From positions 3,301,584 to 3,365,583 of the forward strand of contig NZ_CP040098.1 in the NCBI RefSeq assembly GCF_005377625.1: a DNA stretch of 64,000 bases. Reading direction: 5' to 3'. The stretch comes from Desulfoglaeba alkanexedens ALDC (GTDB lineage Bacteria > Desulfobacterota > Syntrophobacteria > Syntrophobacterales > DSM-9756). Shown here one piece after another: positions 46,628-56,350 of the stretch (within the stretch, counting starts at the first letter, position 1; every line of letters starts with the position of its first letter). Position numbers and translations under genes: made by a program. Below the pieces are notes generated by a model. It saw only the letters and a program-made list of their open reading frames with translations, was not told the origin of the DNA and did no database searches.

Positions 46628-47473
46628 GTGGAAGACATCGAGCGAAGGGTGCGGGAAGCGGCGGATGCGGTGGCCGACCGCCTTAGGGTCCGAGCGGAAA
46701 CCGCTTTGATCCTGGGAACAGGGCTCAGCGGAGTGGCCGACGCCATGGACCTGGAGGGCGGCCTGGACTACCGGGAAATTCCCCACCATCCCGTCTCCAC
46801 CGTCCCCAGTCATCGAGGGCGCCTCCTGTGGGGTCACTGGGCCGGAACCCCCCTCATCGCCCTCCAGGGGCGGTTCCACCTTTACGAAGGCTACGCTCCG
46901 GCCGTTATCGCCTTTCCCATCCGTCTCCTGGCCGCCCTGGGAGTGAAGACCGTGCTGCTGTCCAACGCCGCCGGAGGCCTCAACCCGCTGTTCGAAGCCG
47001 GCGACCTCATGGTTATCACTGACCACATCAACTTCACAGGACGAAATCCCCTGGTGGGGGTCAACATCGACGCATGGGGCCCCCGTTTTCCGGACATGAC
47101 CGAACCTTACGACCGCCGCCTGCGGGAAATGGCCCGAGCGGCAGCCATGGAAGAGCACATCCCATTGAGGGAAGGGGTCTACGTGGGAGTGCTCGGGCCC
47201 AGCATGGAAACCGCCGCCGAAACGCGGCTGCTGCGGGCCGCAGGTGCCGACGCCGTGGGCATGTCCACCGTCATGGAAGTGATCACGGCGGTGCACGCCG
47301 GCATGAAGGTCCTCGGCGTTTCGGTCATCACCAACGTCAACCGCCCGGACTGCTATGAACCGGCTCCCCTCGAAAAGGTCATTCAGACAGCCACGGCGGC
47401 CGGACCCCGGTTGATGCGTCTTTTTCAGGCGGTGCTGAAGTCAACGACGCAAGCCACGGGCGGCACTCAATGA
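46628..47473 (+). CDS. Purine-nucleoside phosphorylase (PNP/MTI phosphorylase family)
   Basis: 281 residues, trimeric PNP family. LGTGLSGVADAMDLEG at the start, HRGRLLWGHWAG and LQGRFHLYEGYAP for phosphate and ribose, SNAAGGLNPLFEAGDLMVIT, GRNPLVGVN, then GVYVGVLGPSMETAAETR and DAVGMSTVMEV. The base-specificity loop reads VSVITNVNRP: the asparagine points to 6-oxopurines (inosine, guanosine or methylthioinosine) rather than adenosine-type substrates. The start is GTG 46628 with GGAGAGGGGTCGGAG upstream. Overlaps the next gene by 4 bases. Confidence 0.9.
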   Translation: MEDIERRVREAADAVADRLRVRAETALILGTGLSGVADAMDLEGGLDYREIPHHPVSTVPSHRGRLLWGHWAGTPLIALQGRFHLYEGYAPAVIAFPIRLLAALGVKTVLLSNAAGGLNPLFEAGDLMVITDHINFTGRNPLVGVNIDAWGPRFPDMTEPYDRRLREMARAAAMEEHIPLREGVYVGVLGPSMETAAETRLLRAAGADAVGMSTVMEVITAVHAGMKVLGVSVITNVNRPDCYEPAPLEKVIQTATAAGPRLMRLFQAVLKSTTQATGGTQ

Positions 47474-48813
47474 CCGACAACGAAAGGAATCAGGACCCGC
47501 CGGCGGAAAACGCCGATCTTGTTATCAGCGGCGGCCGGGTGTTGACTTTGAACGACCGGAACGAAATCTTCGACCCGGGCACCGTGGCCGTGGGTTCGGG
47601 AAGGATCCTTGCGGTGGGCCCATCCGAAGCCCTTTCCGCCCGCTTCACCGCTCGCCGTGTCATGGACGCCGCCGGCTGCGTCGTGCTGCCCGGCTTGGTG
47701 AACGCCCACACCCACGCGGCCATGACCCTGTTTCGCGGCCTCGCGGACGACCTCCCCCTCCTGGAATGGCTCCAACGGCACATCTTTCCCGCCGAGGCCC
47801 AGCTCACCGAAGAATGGGTCTACCGCGGAACGCTACTCGCCTGCGCCGAAATGATCCTTTCCGGAACCACCACCTTCTGCGACATGTACCTGTTCGAACA
47901 CAAGGTGGCGGAAGCGGCGAAGGCCGCGGGCATGCGGGCTCTCGTGGGCGAAGTCCTCTACGACTTCCCTTCTCCGCATTACGGGCCCATCGAAAACGGC
48001 CTTAAGTTCACGGAAGCCCTCGTCCAAGAGTGGAAGGGCGACCCGCTCATCTCTGTGGCCGTGGAGCCTCACGCCCTGTACACCTGTTCGCCGGAACTCC
48101 TCCGACGCTGCCACGACCTGGCGTGCCGCCTCGACACCCGCCTCATTGTCCACCTTTCCGAAAGTGAGGCGGAAGTGGCGCAGATCCGGGAACGCTACGG
48201 GCACCGCCCGGTGGAACACCTGGAAAGGCTCGGGGTACTGAGCGAACGGCTCATCGCCGACCATTGCGTGGCTTTGAGTCCCTCCGATATCGAAATGCTC
48301 GCCTTCCACCGGGTCAACGTGGTCCACAACCCGGAAAGCAACATGAAGCTCGCCTCCGGCATCGCCCCGGTCCCGGCGTTGCTTGCCGCCGGCGTGAACG
48401 TCGCCCTGGGAACCGACGGCTGCGCCAGCAACAACAACCTGGACCTCTTCGGGGAAATGAACACCTGCGCCACGCTCCACAAGCTGGCCGCCCTGGATCC
48501 CGCCGTACTGCCGGCCCAGGTCGTGCTGCGCATGGCCACGCGAAACGGAGCCGCCGCCCTGGGTCTCGGCCACACCGTCGGGCAAATCACAGCCGGCTAC
48601 TTTGCCGACATTATCGTTGTCGATTTTCAGCGGCCTCATCTGACGCCCGTCTACGATCCCATAAGTCACCTGATCTACGCGGCCAAAGGGTCCGACGTCC
48701 GGCACGTGATCATCCACGGCCGGGTGGTCCTCGAAGACGGAAGGCTCCTCACCCTGGACGTGGAAGAAGTGATGGCCCATGTCCGATCCATCGCGAAAAA
48801 GATCGCATCGTGA
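47470..48813 (+). CDS. mtaD: Amidohydrolase, MTA/SAH deaminase type (copy 1)
   Basis: 447 residues of the metal-dependent cytosine-deaminase-like amidohydrolase family that deaminates S-adenosylhomocysteine and 5'-methylthioadenosine. Metal ligands H80 and H82 (LVNAHTHAAMTLFRG), then RLIVHLSESEAEV, DHCVALSPSDIEML and LGTDGCASNNNLDLFGEMNT with the catalytic aspartate. YTCSPELLRRC and HNPESNMKLASGIAP are typical of the subgroup. Its products would be inosine derivatives, which the phosphorylase just upstream could cleave. ATG 47470 overlaps that gene's stop. Confidence 0.9.
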   Translation: MTDNERNQDPPAENADLVISGGRVLTLNDRNEIFDPGTVAVGSGRILAVGPSEALSARFTARRVMDAAGCVVLPGLVNAHTHAAMTLFRGLADDLPLLEWLQRHIFPAEAQLTEEWVYRGTLLACAEMILSGTTTFCDMYLFEHKVAEAAKAAGMRALVGEVLYDFPSPHYGPIENGLKFTEALVQEWKGDPLISVAVEPHALYTCSPELLRRCHDLACRLDTRLIVHLSESEAEVAQIRERYGHRPVEHLERLGVLSERLIADHCVALSPSDIEMLAFHRVNVVHNPESNMKLASGIAPVPALLAAGVNVALGTDGCASNNNLDLFGEMNTCATLHKLAALDPAVLPAQVVLRMATRNGAAALGLGHTVGQITAGYFADIIVVDFQRPHLTPVYDPISHLIYAAKGSDVRHVIIHGRVVLEDGRLLTLDVEEVMAHVRSIAKKIAS

Positions 48814-50167
48814 TGTACCTCGTGCCGAGGTGCCTCAGCAAGTCGACTGGCTGCTGAGTCCCGTCGAGTGGTTGGTGACCTGCGACGAAGCCTTTCGGGT
48901 GTGGGCTCCGGGAGCCGTCGCCGTACGGGGAGACACCATCGTCGCCGTCGGTTCACGAGATGCCGTGGAAGGTTCGTTTCGAGGCCGGAGGCGAAAGGAC
49001 CTCTCCGGATGCATTGTATGCCCCGGACTCGTGAACACCCACGTGCACGGGGCCATGAGTGTCTTTCGCGGCATCGCAGACGATCTTCCACTCCAGAGAT
49101 GGCTTAAGGAAATCATCTTTCCCATCGAGGCGGCTCACGTGAACGCCGATCTGGTCTACCTGGGAACCCTCCTTTCGACCGTCGAAATGATCCTTGGAGG
49201 AACCACGACGTTCTGCGACGGCTATTTCTTCGAAGGCACAGCGGCCGTAGCGGTGCGGGATTCCGGAATACGGGCGGTCCTCGGCCAGGGAATTCTCGGT
49301 TTTCCCACACCCGACCAGCCCGACCCATCCAAGGCCATGGATCGCGCAACGGCCTTCCTGAAATCCTTTCCGTCCGGCAACCACCGCCTGAGGCCGTCGC
49401 TTTTCTGCCACGCCCCTTACACCTGCAGCCCGGAAACCCTACTCTGGGTCAAGGGAATTTGCCGGGAACACGGCTGCCTCTTCCAGACCCATCTTTCCGA
49501 AACCCGCTCCGAAGTGGAAGACCTGACGCGAAAATACGGCAGGCGACCCGTGATCTTTCTGGATGATCTGGGTATCCTGGACGCCGGCACGCTTTGCGCT
49601 CACGCGGTGTGGGTCGACGAAGAGGAAATCGCCCGGCTGGCGGAGCGCCGCGTCGCCGTTTCTCACAATCCGCAAAGCAACATGAAGCTCGGCGCCGGAG
49701 CCGCCCCGGTTCCTCGAATGTTGGAAGCGGGCCTGACCGTGGGGCTCGGAACCGATGGTTGCGCCAGCAACAACGACCTGGACCTCTTCGGGGAAATGGC
49801 CGCCGCCGCGCGGCTCCACAAGGTGGTCACGGGAAACCCCGTGGCCTGCAGCGCACAGCAGGTGCTTCGGATGGCTACTCGAATGGGAGCACGGGCACTG
49901 GGGTGGGATTCGGACATAGGGAGCATCGAAGCCGGGAAGAAGGCGGACCTCATCGCCGTCGACTGCCGCAGCCCGCATCTGACGCCCCTCTATGACCCTG
50001 TGTCGCACCTGGTCTACGCGGCGCGATCCAGCGACGTGAGCCTCGTTTGGGTGGGCGGCGATCTGGTGGTCGAAGACGGGAAAATCCGGACGGTGGACGA
50101 GGAAAAACTCAGGCGGGAAGTGGCGGCCCTGGCCCGCCGCATTTCAAGGTCCCTGACGTTTCGCTAA
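48779..50167 (+). CDS. Amidohydrolase, MTA/SAH deaminase type (copy 2)
   Basis: 462 residues, a paralogue of the preceding enzyme. Metal ligands NTHVHGAMSVFRGIADD, FQTHLSETRSEV, and LGTDGCASNNDLDLFGEMAA; HNPQSNMKLGAGAAPVP matches its neighbour. The N-terminus is longer by about 25 residues (SRKRSHRDVPRAEVPQQVDW). It overlaps the preceding gene by 35 bases. Two tandem deaminases may divide MTA, SAH and adenosine between them. The stop TAA at 50165 lies 3 bp before a repeat element. Confidence 0.88.
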   Translation: MSDPSRKRSHRDVPRAEVPQQVDWLLSPVEWLVTCDEAFRVWAPGAVAVRGDTIVAVGSRDAVEGSFRGRRRKDLSGCIVCPGLVNTHVHGAMSVFRGIADDLPLQRWLKEIIFPIEAAHVNADLVYLGTLLSTVEMILGGTTTFCDGYFFEGTAAVAVRDSGIRAVLGQGILGFPTPDQPDPSKAMDRATAFLKSFPSGNHRLRPSLFCHAPYTCSPETLLWVKGICREHGCLFQTHLSETRSEVEDLTRKYGRRPVIFLDDLGILDAGTLCAHAVWVDEEEIARLAERRVAVSHNPQSNMKLGAGAAPVPRMLEAGLTVGLGTDGCASNNDLDLFGEMAAAARLHKVVTGNPVACSAQQVLRMATRMGARALGWDSDIGSIEAGKKADLIAVDCRSPHLTPLYDPVSHLVYAARSSDVSLVWVGGDLVVEDGKIRTVDEEKLRREVAALARRISRSLTFR

Positions 50168-50170
50168 AGC

Positions 50171-50358
50171 ATTGGTAGCGTTCTAAAAAGGTTAACGAGG
50201 GTCAAAAAATCCCCCTCTCCCTTGATGGGAGAGGGTTGGGGTGAGGGTGATAAAATCAATGTATGTCAATTAGTTACGTTCCCCTCCCCTTAATCCCCTC
50301 CCGCAAGGGGAGGGGAAATAAAATTTGGCATCAAATATTAGGTCTATTATTTTCTAGG

Positions 50359-50363
<5 letters not shown>
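50171..50363 (-). repeat. Minimal 193-bp MITE-like element
   Basis: Single-copy version of the element at 29888-30561, in opposite orientation. Ends ATTGGTAGCG (50171-50180) and GGCTACC (50357-50363, diverged from CGCTACCAAT). It contains block B hairpins, AAAATAATAGACCTAATATT (complement at 50333-50352), and no block A. It fills the gap between convergent genes; its right end contributes the TAG stop of nadC at 50359-50361. Confidence 0.8.
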
Positions 50364-51228
<865 letters not shown>

Positions 51229-51255
51229 CGGCTGTCGCCTCCCCTACCCTGAGGG

Positions 51256-53931
51256 TCAGTGAACGGCGGCGCTCTGGCGGATGGTTTCGATGCGGCTGAA
51301 ATGAACCCGCATCTTTGCAATCTTCTCGCCGAGCCGCGCGGCCTTTTCCTTTTCTTTTTCTACGACGTCCGATGGGGCCTTGGTCAGGAAGTCTTCGTTG
51401 GAGAGCTTCTTGCGCGCGGCGACGATCTCTTTTTCCAGCTTCGTGATCTCCTTCTGCAGGCGCTGCGCCTCGCTTTCGAAATCGAGGATCCCTTCGAGGA
51501 GCACGAAGATTTCGGCGCCGCCGGTCACGGCGCTTGCCGCCACCCTCGGCTTGCCGCGCGTTCCGGTCGGCGCCGCCTCCAGGCGCGACAGCCGGGCCAG
51601 GTCTTCCACCATGAACCGGTAGGCGTCCAACAGCGCGGCATCTTCCGCCCTTTCGCACAGGCACACCACCTCCAGGCGGGCCGACGGCGCGACGTTCATC
51701 TCGCCCCGAATGTTCCGGATGTTCGTAATGACCTCCATCAGAAGACCCATGCGGGCCTCGGCTTCGGCGTCCACTCTTGATTCTTCCACAAGCGGGAAAG
51801 GCTCCCACATGATGGTTTCCCGAGCTTCCGGAAGCCGCTGGTAGATTTCTTCCGTAACGAAGGGCATGACGGGGTGGAGCATCACGAGGATCTTCCGCAG
51901 GATCTGCGCGGCGACCGTCTGAGCGATGGCTTTAGCTCGGGGGTCGTCGCCGTAGAGGTCCGGCTTGATGATCTCGAGATACCAATCGCAGTATTCATGC
52001 CAAAAAAACTGATAAAGCGTCTGAGCGTAGACGTTGAAATGGTAACCCTCCAGAGCGGCTTCCACGTCCTTTATGACCTGCTGCAGCCGGCTCAGGATCC
52101 AACGGTGACCGAGCCGTTCCGGATTCTCGGGGATTTCGTGCGTAAGGCTTGAACCTTTTAGGTTCATCAGGACCAGCCGGGCGGCGTTCCAGATCTTGTT
52201 CACGAAATGGCGGTAGCCTTCGATGCGGTCTTCGGACAACTTGATGTCCCGCCCCTGGACGGCGAAGGCGGTGAGCGCGAAGCGGAGGGCGTCGGTACCG
52301 TAACGGTCCATCATCACCAGTGGATCGATGACGTTCCCCTTGGACTTGCTCATCTTCTGCCCTTGGGCGTCTCTCACCAGGGCATGGACGTAGACATCGC
52401 GGAACGGGACTTCCTGCATGAAGTTGAGGCCCATCATCATCATGCGGGCGACCCAGAAGAACAGGATATCGAAGGCGGTGACGAGAACCGAGGTGGGGTA
52501 GAACTTGTGCAGCTCCGGGGTGTTCTCAGGCCATCCCATGGTGGAAAAGGGCCACAGGGCCGAACTGAACCAGGTGTCGAGCACGTCTCCGTCTTGGTCG
52601 AGGCGGTCGCCGCCGCAGGCCTGGCAACGGTCGGCGTCTTTCAGCGAAACGTTGACCCCGCCGCAATCCCGGCAGTACCACGCAGGAATGCGGTGCCCCC
52701 ACCAGATCTGCCGGCTGATGCACCAGTCCTCGATGTTTTCGAGCCAGTTGAAGTAGTCCCTTTCCCACTTTTCGGGAACGATCCGAGTATCTCCCCTCTT
52801 GACGGCTTCCATGGCTCTTTCGGCCAGCGGCTTGGTCTTCACGAACCACTGGAGGGAAAGCATTGGTTCCACGGCGCTGCGGCAGCGGTAACAGTGGCCG
52901 ACCCGATGCGTGTAATCCTCCACCTTTACCAGGAAACCGCCTTTTTTGAGATCCTCCAGGACACGCTTCCGGCAGGCGTAGCGATCGAGTCCCCGGTACG
53001 CGCCAGCTTCTTCGGTCATGGCACCGTTTTCACCGATGACCCGGTAGAGAGGCAGGCCATGCCTCTGTCCGATCTCGAAATCGTTGAAATCGTGGGCGGG
53101 CGTGATCTTGAGGGCTCCAGTACCGAATTCCCGGTCCACGTACGGGTCGGCGATGACCGGGATGGCCCGGTCGGCCAGCGGGACGAGCACCTGACGACCG
53201 ACGGCGTCGGCGTAGCGCGGGTCTTCCGGGTGGACCGCCACCGCCGCGTCTCCCAGCATGGTTTCCGGCCGCGTGGTGGCCACCACCAAGGCCCGCTTTC
53301 CGTTCAGCAGGGGATAGCGCACATGGTAGAGGTGGCCCGCCACTTCCTCGCCTTCCACCTCGATGTTGGCGAGTGCCGTCATGCAGCGCGGGCACCAGTT
53401 GATCATCCGTTCGCCGCGGTAGATGAGGCCGTCTTCATAGAGGGTGACGAAGACGCGGCGGACGGCGCGGGAAAGGCCTTCATCCATGGTGAACCGTTCG
53501 CGGCTCCAATCGCACGACGCTCCCAGCCGCTTCAACTGGTTGATGATGATCCCGCCGTATTTTTCCCGCCACTGCCATACCTTCTCAAGGAACGCCTCCC
53601 GGCCGACATCGTGGCGGGTGAGGCCTTCCCGGCTAAGTTCCCTTTCGACCACGTTCTGCGTGGCGATGCCGGCGTGGTCCGTTCCCGGTACCCAGAGGAC
53701 TTCGAAGCCCTTGAGGCGCTTGTACCGGGCGAGAATGTCTTGGATCGTGTTGTTCAACGCGTGGCCCATGTGAAGCTGGCCGGTCACGTTGGGAGGAGGA
53801 ATCACCATGCTGAAAGACGGTCGGTCGGAGGCCGGGTTCGCTCGAAAGCAGTCCAGTTTCAGCCATCGCTCGTAACAGCGCGGTTCCACGTCTTCGAATT
53901 CATAGGTCTTGGGCAGGGTGCCGTCGTTCAT
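51256..53931 (-). CDS. valS: Valyl-tRNA synthetase
   Basis: 891 residues, class I synthetase. HIGH-type motif PPPNVTGQLHMGHALN near residue 47, KMSKS in AQGQKMSKSKGNVIDP, CP1 editing domain with VATTRPETMLGDAAVAVHPE, and a C-terminal coiled-coil tail (FESEAQRLQKEITKLEKEIV). The zinc-type insertion CRDCGGVNVSLKDADRCQAC is present. Start ATG 53931. Between an acidic protein gene and nadC in one run of minus-strand genes. Confidence 0.96.
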   Translation of the reverse strand: MNDGTLPKTYEFEDVEPRCYERWLKLDCFRANPASDRPSFSMVIPPPNVTGQLHMGHALNNTIQDILARYKRLKGFEVLWVPGTDHAGIATQNVVERELSREGLTRHDVGREAFLEKVWQWREKYGGIIINQLKRLGASCDWSRERFTMDEGLSRAVRRVFVTLYEDGLIYRGERMINWCPRCMTALANIEVEGEEVAGHLYHVRYPLLNGKRALVVATTRPETMLGDAAVAVHPEDPRYADAVGRQVLVPLADRAIPVIADPYVDREFGTGALKITPAHDFNDFEIGQRHGLPLYRVIGENGAMTEEAGAYRGLDRYACRKRVLEDLKKGGFLVKVEDYTHRVGHCYRCRSAVEPMLSLQWFVKTKPLAERAMEAVKRGDTRIVPEKWERDYFNWLENIEDWCISRQIWWGHRIPAWYCRDCGGVNVSLKDADRCQACGGDRLDQDGDVLDTWFSSALWPFSTMGWPENTPELHKFYPTSVLVTAFDILFFWVARMMMMGLNFMQEVPFRDVYVHALVRDAQGQKMSKSKGNVIDPLVMMDRYGTDALRFALTAFAVQGRDIKLSEDRIEGYRHFVNKIWNAARLVLMNLKGSSLTHEIPENPERLGHRWILSRLQQVIKDVEAALEGYHFNVYAQTLYQFFWHEYCDWYLEIIKPDLYGDDPRAKAIAQTVAAQILRKILVMLHPVMPFVTEEIYQRLPEARETIMWEPFPLVEESRVDAEAEARMGLLMEVITNIRNIRGEMNVAPSARLEVVCLCERAEDAALLDAYRFMVEDLARLSRLEAAPTGTRGKPRVAASAVTGGAEIFVLLEGILDFESEAQRLQKEITKLEKEIVAARKKLSNEDFLTKAPSDVVEKEKEKAARLGEKIAKMRVHFSRIETIRQSAAVH

Positions 53932-53972
53932 CGAATCGCTCCCTAAAAACCCTTTCCGCCGGGGAAAACCCG

Positions 53973-54977
53973 TTAATCGTTCTGCGCCTTCAGTTTCTCG
54001 ATTTCCTCCTGAAGGACCGTTTTGACGATTTCCGGAAGTTTCGCTTCTACCATCTGATGGAGCACGGAGGCCAGCCGGGACTCAAGCGCATCGATCGTTT
54101 TATCCCAGTCGTCCGTCTCCGTTGGAGCGGCCGACGTCTCCCCGCTCACGGCCGGCACCCCCGCGGCTTCTTCTTCCGATTCCGGACCCGGCACCAAGGC
54201 CATCCCCGCCACATCCTCGACAGGTCCCTGCGGCACCGCCGACTCCGACTCCTCGACAATCCCCTCCATGACCGGCATTTCCTCCTCTTCGCTCATCGAG
54301 GTCGCAGCGGCCGGTTCTTTTGAAGGTTCGGCGGCGGCTTCCGCTTCGGAACGTTCCTCAACCGCGTCTCCCCGCTCCGGTTTTTGCGCGGGCTCCGCCG
54401 CCCCGGTCGCCCTGTCCTCGTTTAGAAGCGCCGCAATGTCTTCGTCGAGATCCAACTCGGCATCCAGCACATCCAGAAAATCCCGGTCCACTTCGGCCTC
54501 TTCGGGAAGCTTCCCCGGCTCCTCCATAAATTCCTCCCGGGACTCCTCCACGACCTCTTTGCCGACGTCTTCGAGGATTCCCGCCTCCTCGCGCGGCGCT
54601 TCTTCTCCCGCTTCCCGGTCGCCGCCCCGGCGTTCCGTTTCGCCGCCCAGGAGCGACTCGAACTCTTCGCTCAGCGATACATCCTCCCCGGCTTCCTCGT
54701 CGAAGCCCGAGAAGCTTTCCAGTTCATCGTGAAGGAGCGCCTTTTCGGAGTCATCGTCCGGAACATCCTCGTCTTCAAACAGGGAAAGCTCTTCTTGCCC
54801 AAGGAGCAGTTCCTTCTCTTCCCGCCCGGCCCGGGGTTCTTCGTCCAAATCGGGCTCCGGCACCTCCACCACGTCATTGAGCTCGATGACTTCGTCGTCT
54901 TCCAGGTCTTCGAAACCTTCGAAAAGCTTTCCCGTCGCTTCGGTTTCCGCGTCGGGGCTACGCTTCTTGCGCTTCAT
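53973..54977 (-). CDS. Acidic low-complexity protein with C-terminal helical segment
   Basis: 334 residues, glutamate/aspartate-rich throughout (ELNDVVEVPEPDLDEEPRAG, LLGGETERRGGDREAGEEAP), presumably disordered. The last 45 residues (DKTIDALESRLASVLHQMVE, then LPEIVKTVLQEEIEKLK) form an amphipathic helix pair; similar C-terminal 'LPxIVxxVLxEEIEKLK' segments end several receiver- or PilZ-type signalling proteins of Desulfobacterota and Myxococcota. The N-terminus MKRKKRS is basic. ATG 54977 has GGGAGAAGG upstream; the extra 9 residues to 55004 are not needed. Function unknown. Confidence 0.7.
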   Translation of the reverse strand: MKRKKRSPDAETEATGKLFEGFEDLEDDEVIELNDVVEVPEPDLDEEPRAGREEKELLLGQEELSLFEDEDVPDDDSEKALLHDELESFSGFDEEAGEDVSLSEEFESLLGGETERRGGDREAGEEAPREEAGILEDVGKEVVEESREEFMEEPGKLPEEAEVDRDFLDVLDAELDLDEDIAALLNEDRATGAAEPAQKPERGDAVEERSEAEAAAEPSKEPAAATSMSEEEEMPVMEGIVEESESAVPQGPVEDVAGMALVPGPESEEEAAGVPAVSGETSAAPTETDDWDKTIDALESRLASVLHQMVEAKLPEIVKTVLQEEIEKLKAQND

Positions 54978-55161
54978 GAGCCTTCTCCCTGTTGGAAAGT
55001 ACAAAAAGCCCCCGCCCTGTGCCTCGAACGAGACCCGGGCGGCGGCCTCTCTTGCGGTTGAAGCAGCAGGTCACCGATAGCATGCAACGAATTTTTCCGT
55101 CAAGCGGATTGCCGGGAGGGGTCCGCCCCGGGATGGCGACCCGGATGCAACCCGGAACCGG

Positions 55162-56232
55162 TCACAGCTTCATCCAGGGCCGCGGAAGGAAGAGGCTCTT
55201 GAAAAGCTCCAAGGCATACCTGTCCGTCATGCCCGCTATGTGGTCGCACACCCGCTGTTCGCGCCGGACACCGGGCGCGAGCGGCCCGATCTCCTTCTCG
55301 AAGATCCGGTCGTCATTCATGAACAGCTCGTAGAGGTCAACGATCACCTTGCGGGCGCGTTCGAATTCGGCGAGGATCTGCGGCATGTCGTAGACCCGAT
55401 CGAAAAGAAAGGCCCTAAGGCGCTCGACCTGCTCCAGCATGGCAGGACTCAGCCGGATCTCGGACAGCCCCGACTCCAGACTCGCCCGAACCGTATCCCG
55501 AACCAGCGTATGGATCCGCTCGCCATGGGTCGCTCCCAGGCTGCGGCGGATATCCTCGGGAACGTCTTCCGGTCTCAGTATATCTGCGCGAATCGCGTCG
55601 TCCAGGTCGTGATTGAGATAAGCTACGATATCGGCGACGCGCACAACCTGGCCTTCGAGCGTCATGGGCCGAAGGTCGGGTTCCGTGAGGATGGGATGCG
55701 ACCGTCCTTTAGAATGCTTCAGGATGCCGTCACGGACTTCATGGGTCAAGTTCAGCCCGCGCCCGTCCTTTTCAAGATGATCGACGACCCGGAGGCTCTG
55801 GCGGTTGTGATGGAACCCTCCCGGGACAATTTCGTTTAGCACCCGTTCGCCGCCGTGGCCGAAAGGCGTGTGCCCCAGGTCATGGCCGAGGGCGATGGCT
55901 TCAATGAGGTCTTCGTTCAGGGCCAGGGCACGGCCGATGGTTCGAGCGATCTGCGATACTTCCAGCGTGTGGGTGAGGCGGGTCCGGTAGTGGTCTCCGG
56001 TTGGGGAAAGGAAGACCTGGGTCTTGTGTTTGAGGCGCCGGAAGGCCTTACAATGGACGATCCGATCCCGGTCCCTCTGGAAGGCGGTGCGGAGAGGGCA
56101 TTCGGCTTCGGGCCGCCGCCGGCCCAGCGTTTCCGCACTCTTGGCGGCCTGGGGCGCCAGGAACACCCGCTCCCGCTCCTCGATCCAGCCGCGCACATGA
56201 TCGGTTTGATCCGGCTTTCCCCGGTTGAGCAT
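55162..56232 (-). CDS. dgt: Deoxyguanosinetriphosphate triphosphohydrolase-like protein
   Basis: 356 residues, HD-domain phosphohydrolase. HCKAFRRLKHKTQVFLSPTG, DHYRTRLTHTLEVSQIARTI with the first metal histidine, and EAIALGHDLGHTPFGHGGER with the HD pair are diagnostic; EGQVVRVADIVAYLNHDLDD supplies the last ligand. Splits dGTP to deoxyguanosine and triphosphate, controlling the dNTP pool. Divergent from lptF, sharing an intergenic region of 118 bp. Subgroup 2 length (about 350). Confidence 0.92.
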   Translation of the reverse strand: MLNRGKPDQTDHVRGWIEERERVFLAPQAAKSAETLGRRRPEAECPLRTAFQRDRDRIVHCKAFRRLKHKTQVFLSPTGDHYRTRLTHTLEVSQIARTIGRALALNEDLIEAIALGHDLGHTPFGHGGERVLNEIVPGGFHHNRQSLRVVDHLEKDGRGLNLTHEVRDGILKHSKGRSHPILTEPDLRPMTLEGQVVRVADIVAYLNHDLDDAIRADILRPEDVPEDIRRSLGATHGERIHTLVRDTVRASLESGLSEIRLSPAMLEQVERLRAFLFDRVYDMPQILAEFERARKVIVDLYELFMNDDRIFEKEIGPLAPGVRREQRVCDHIAGMTDRYALELFKSLFLPRPWMKL

Positions 56233-56350
56233 TGACCTGGGTGCCTCCTTTTCGCTATCACTAAGCGCCTGCGGAAAACCACAGGCAGGACTCCCCGGTT
56301 ATTGCCGGAACCTTCAGACGGATTCGAGGAGCTTCGAGATCGCACAGACC

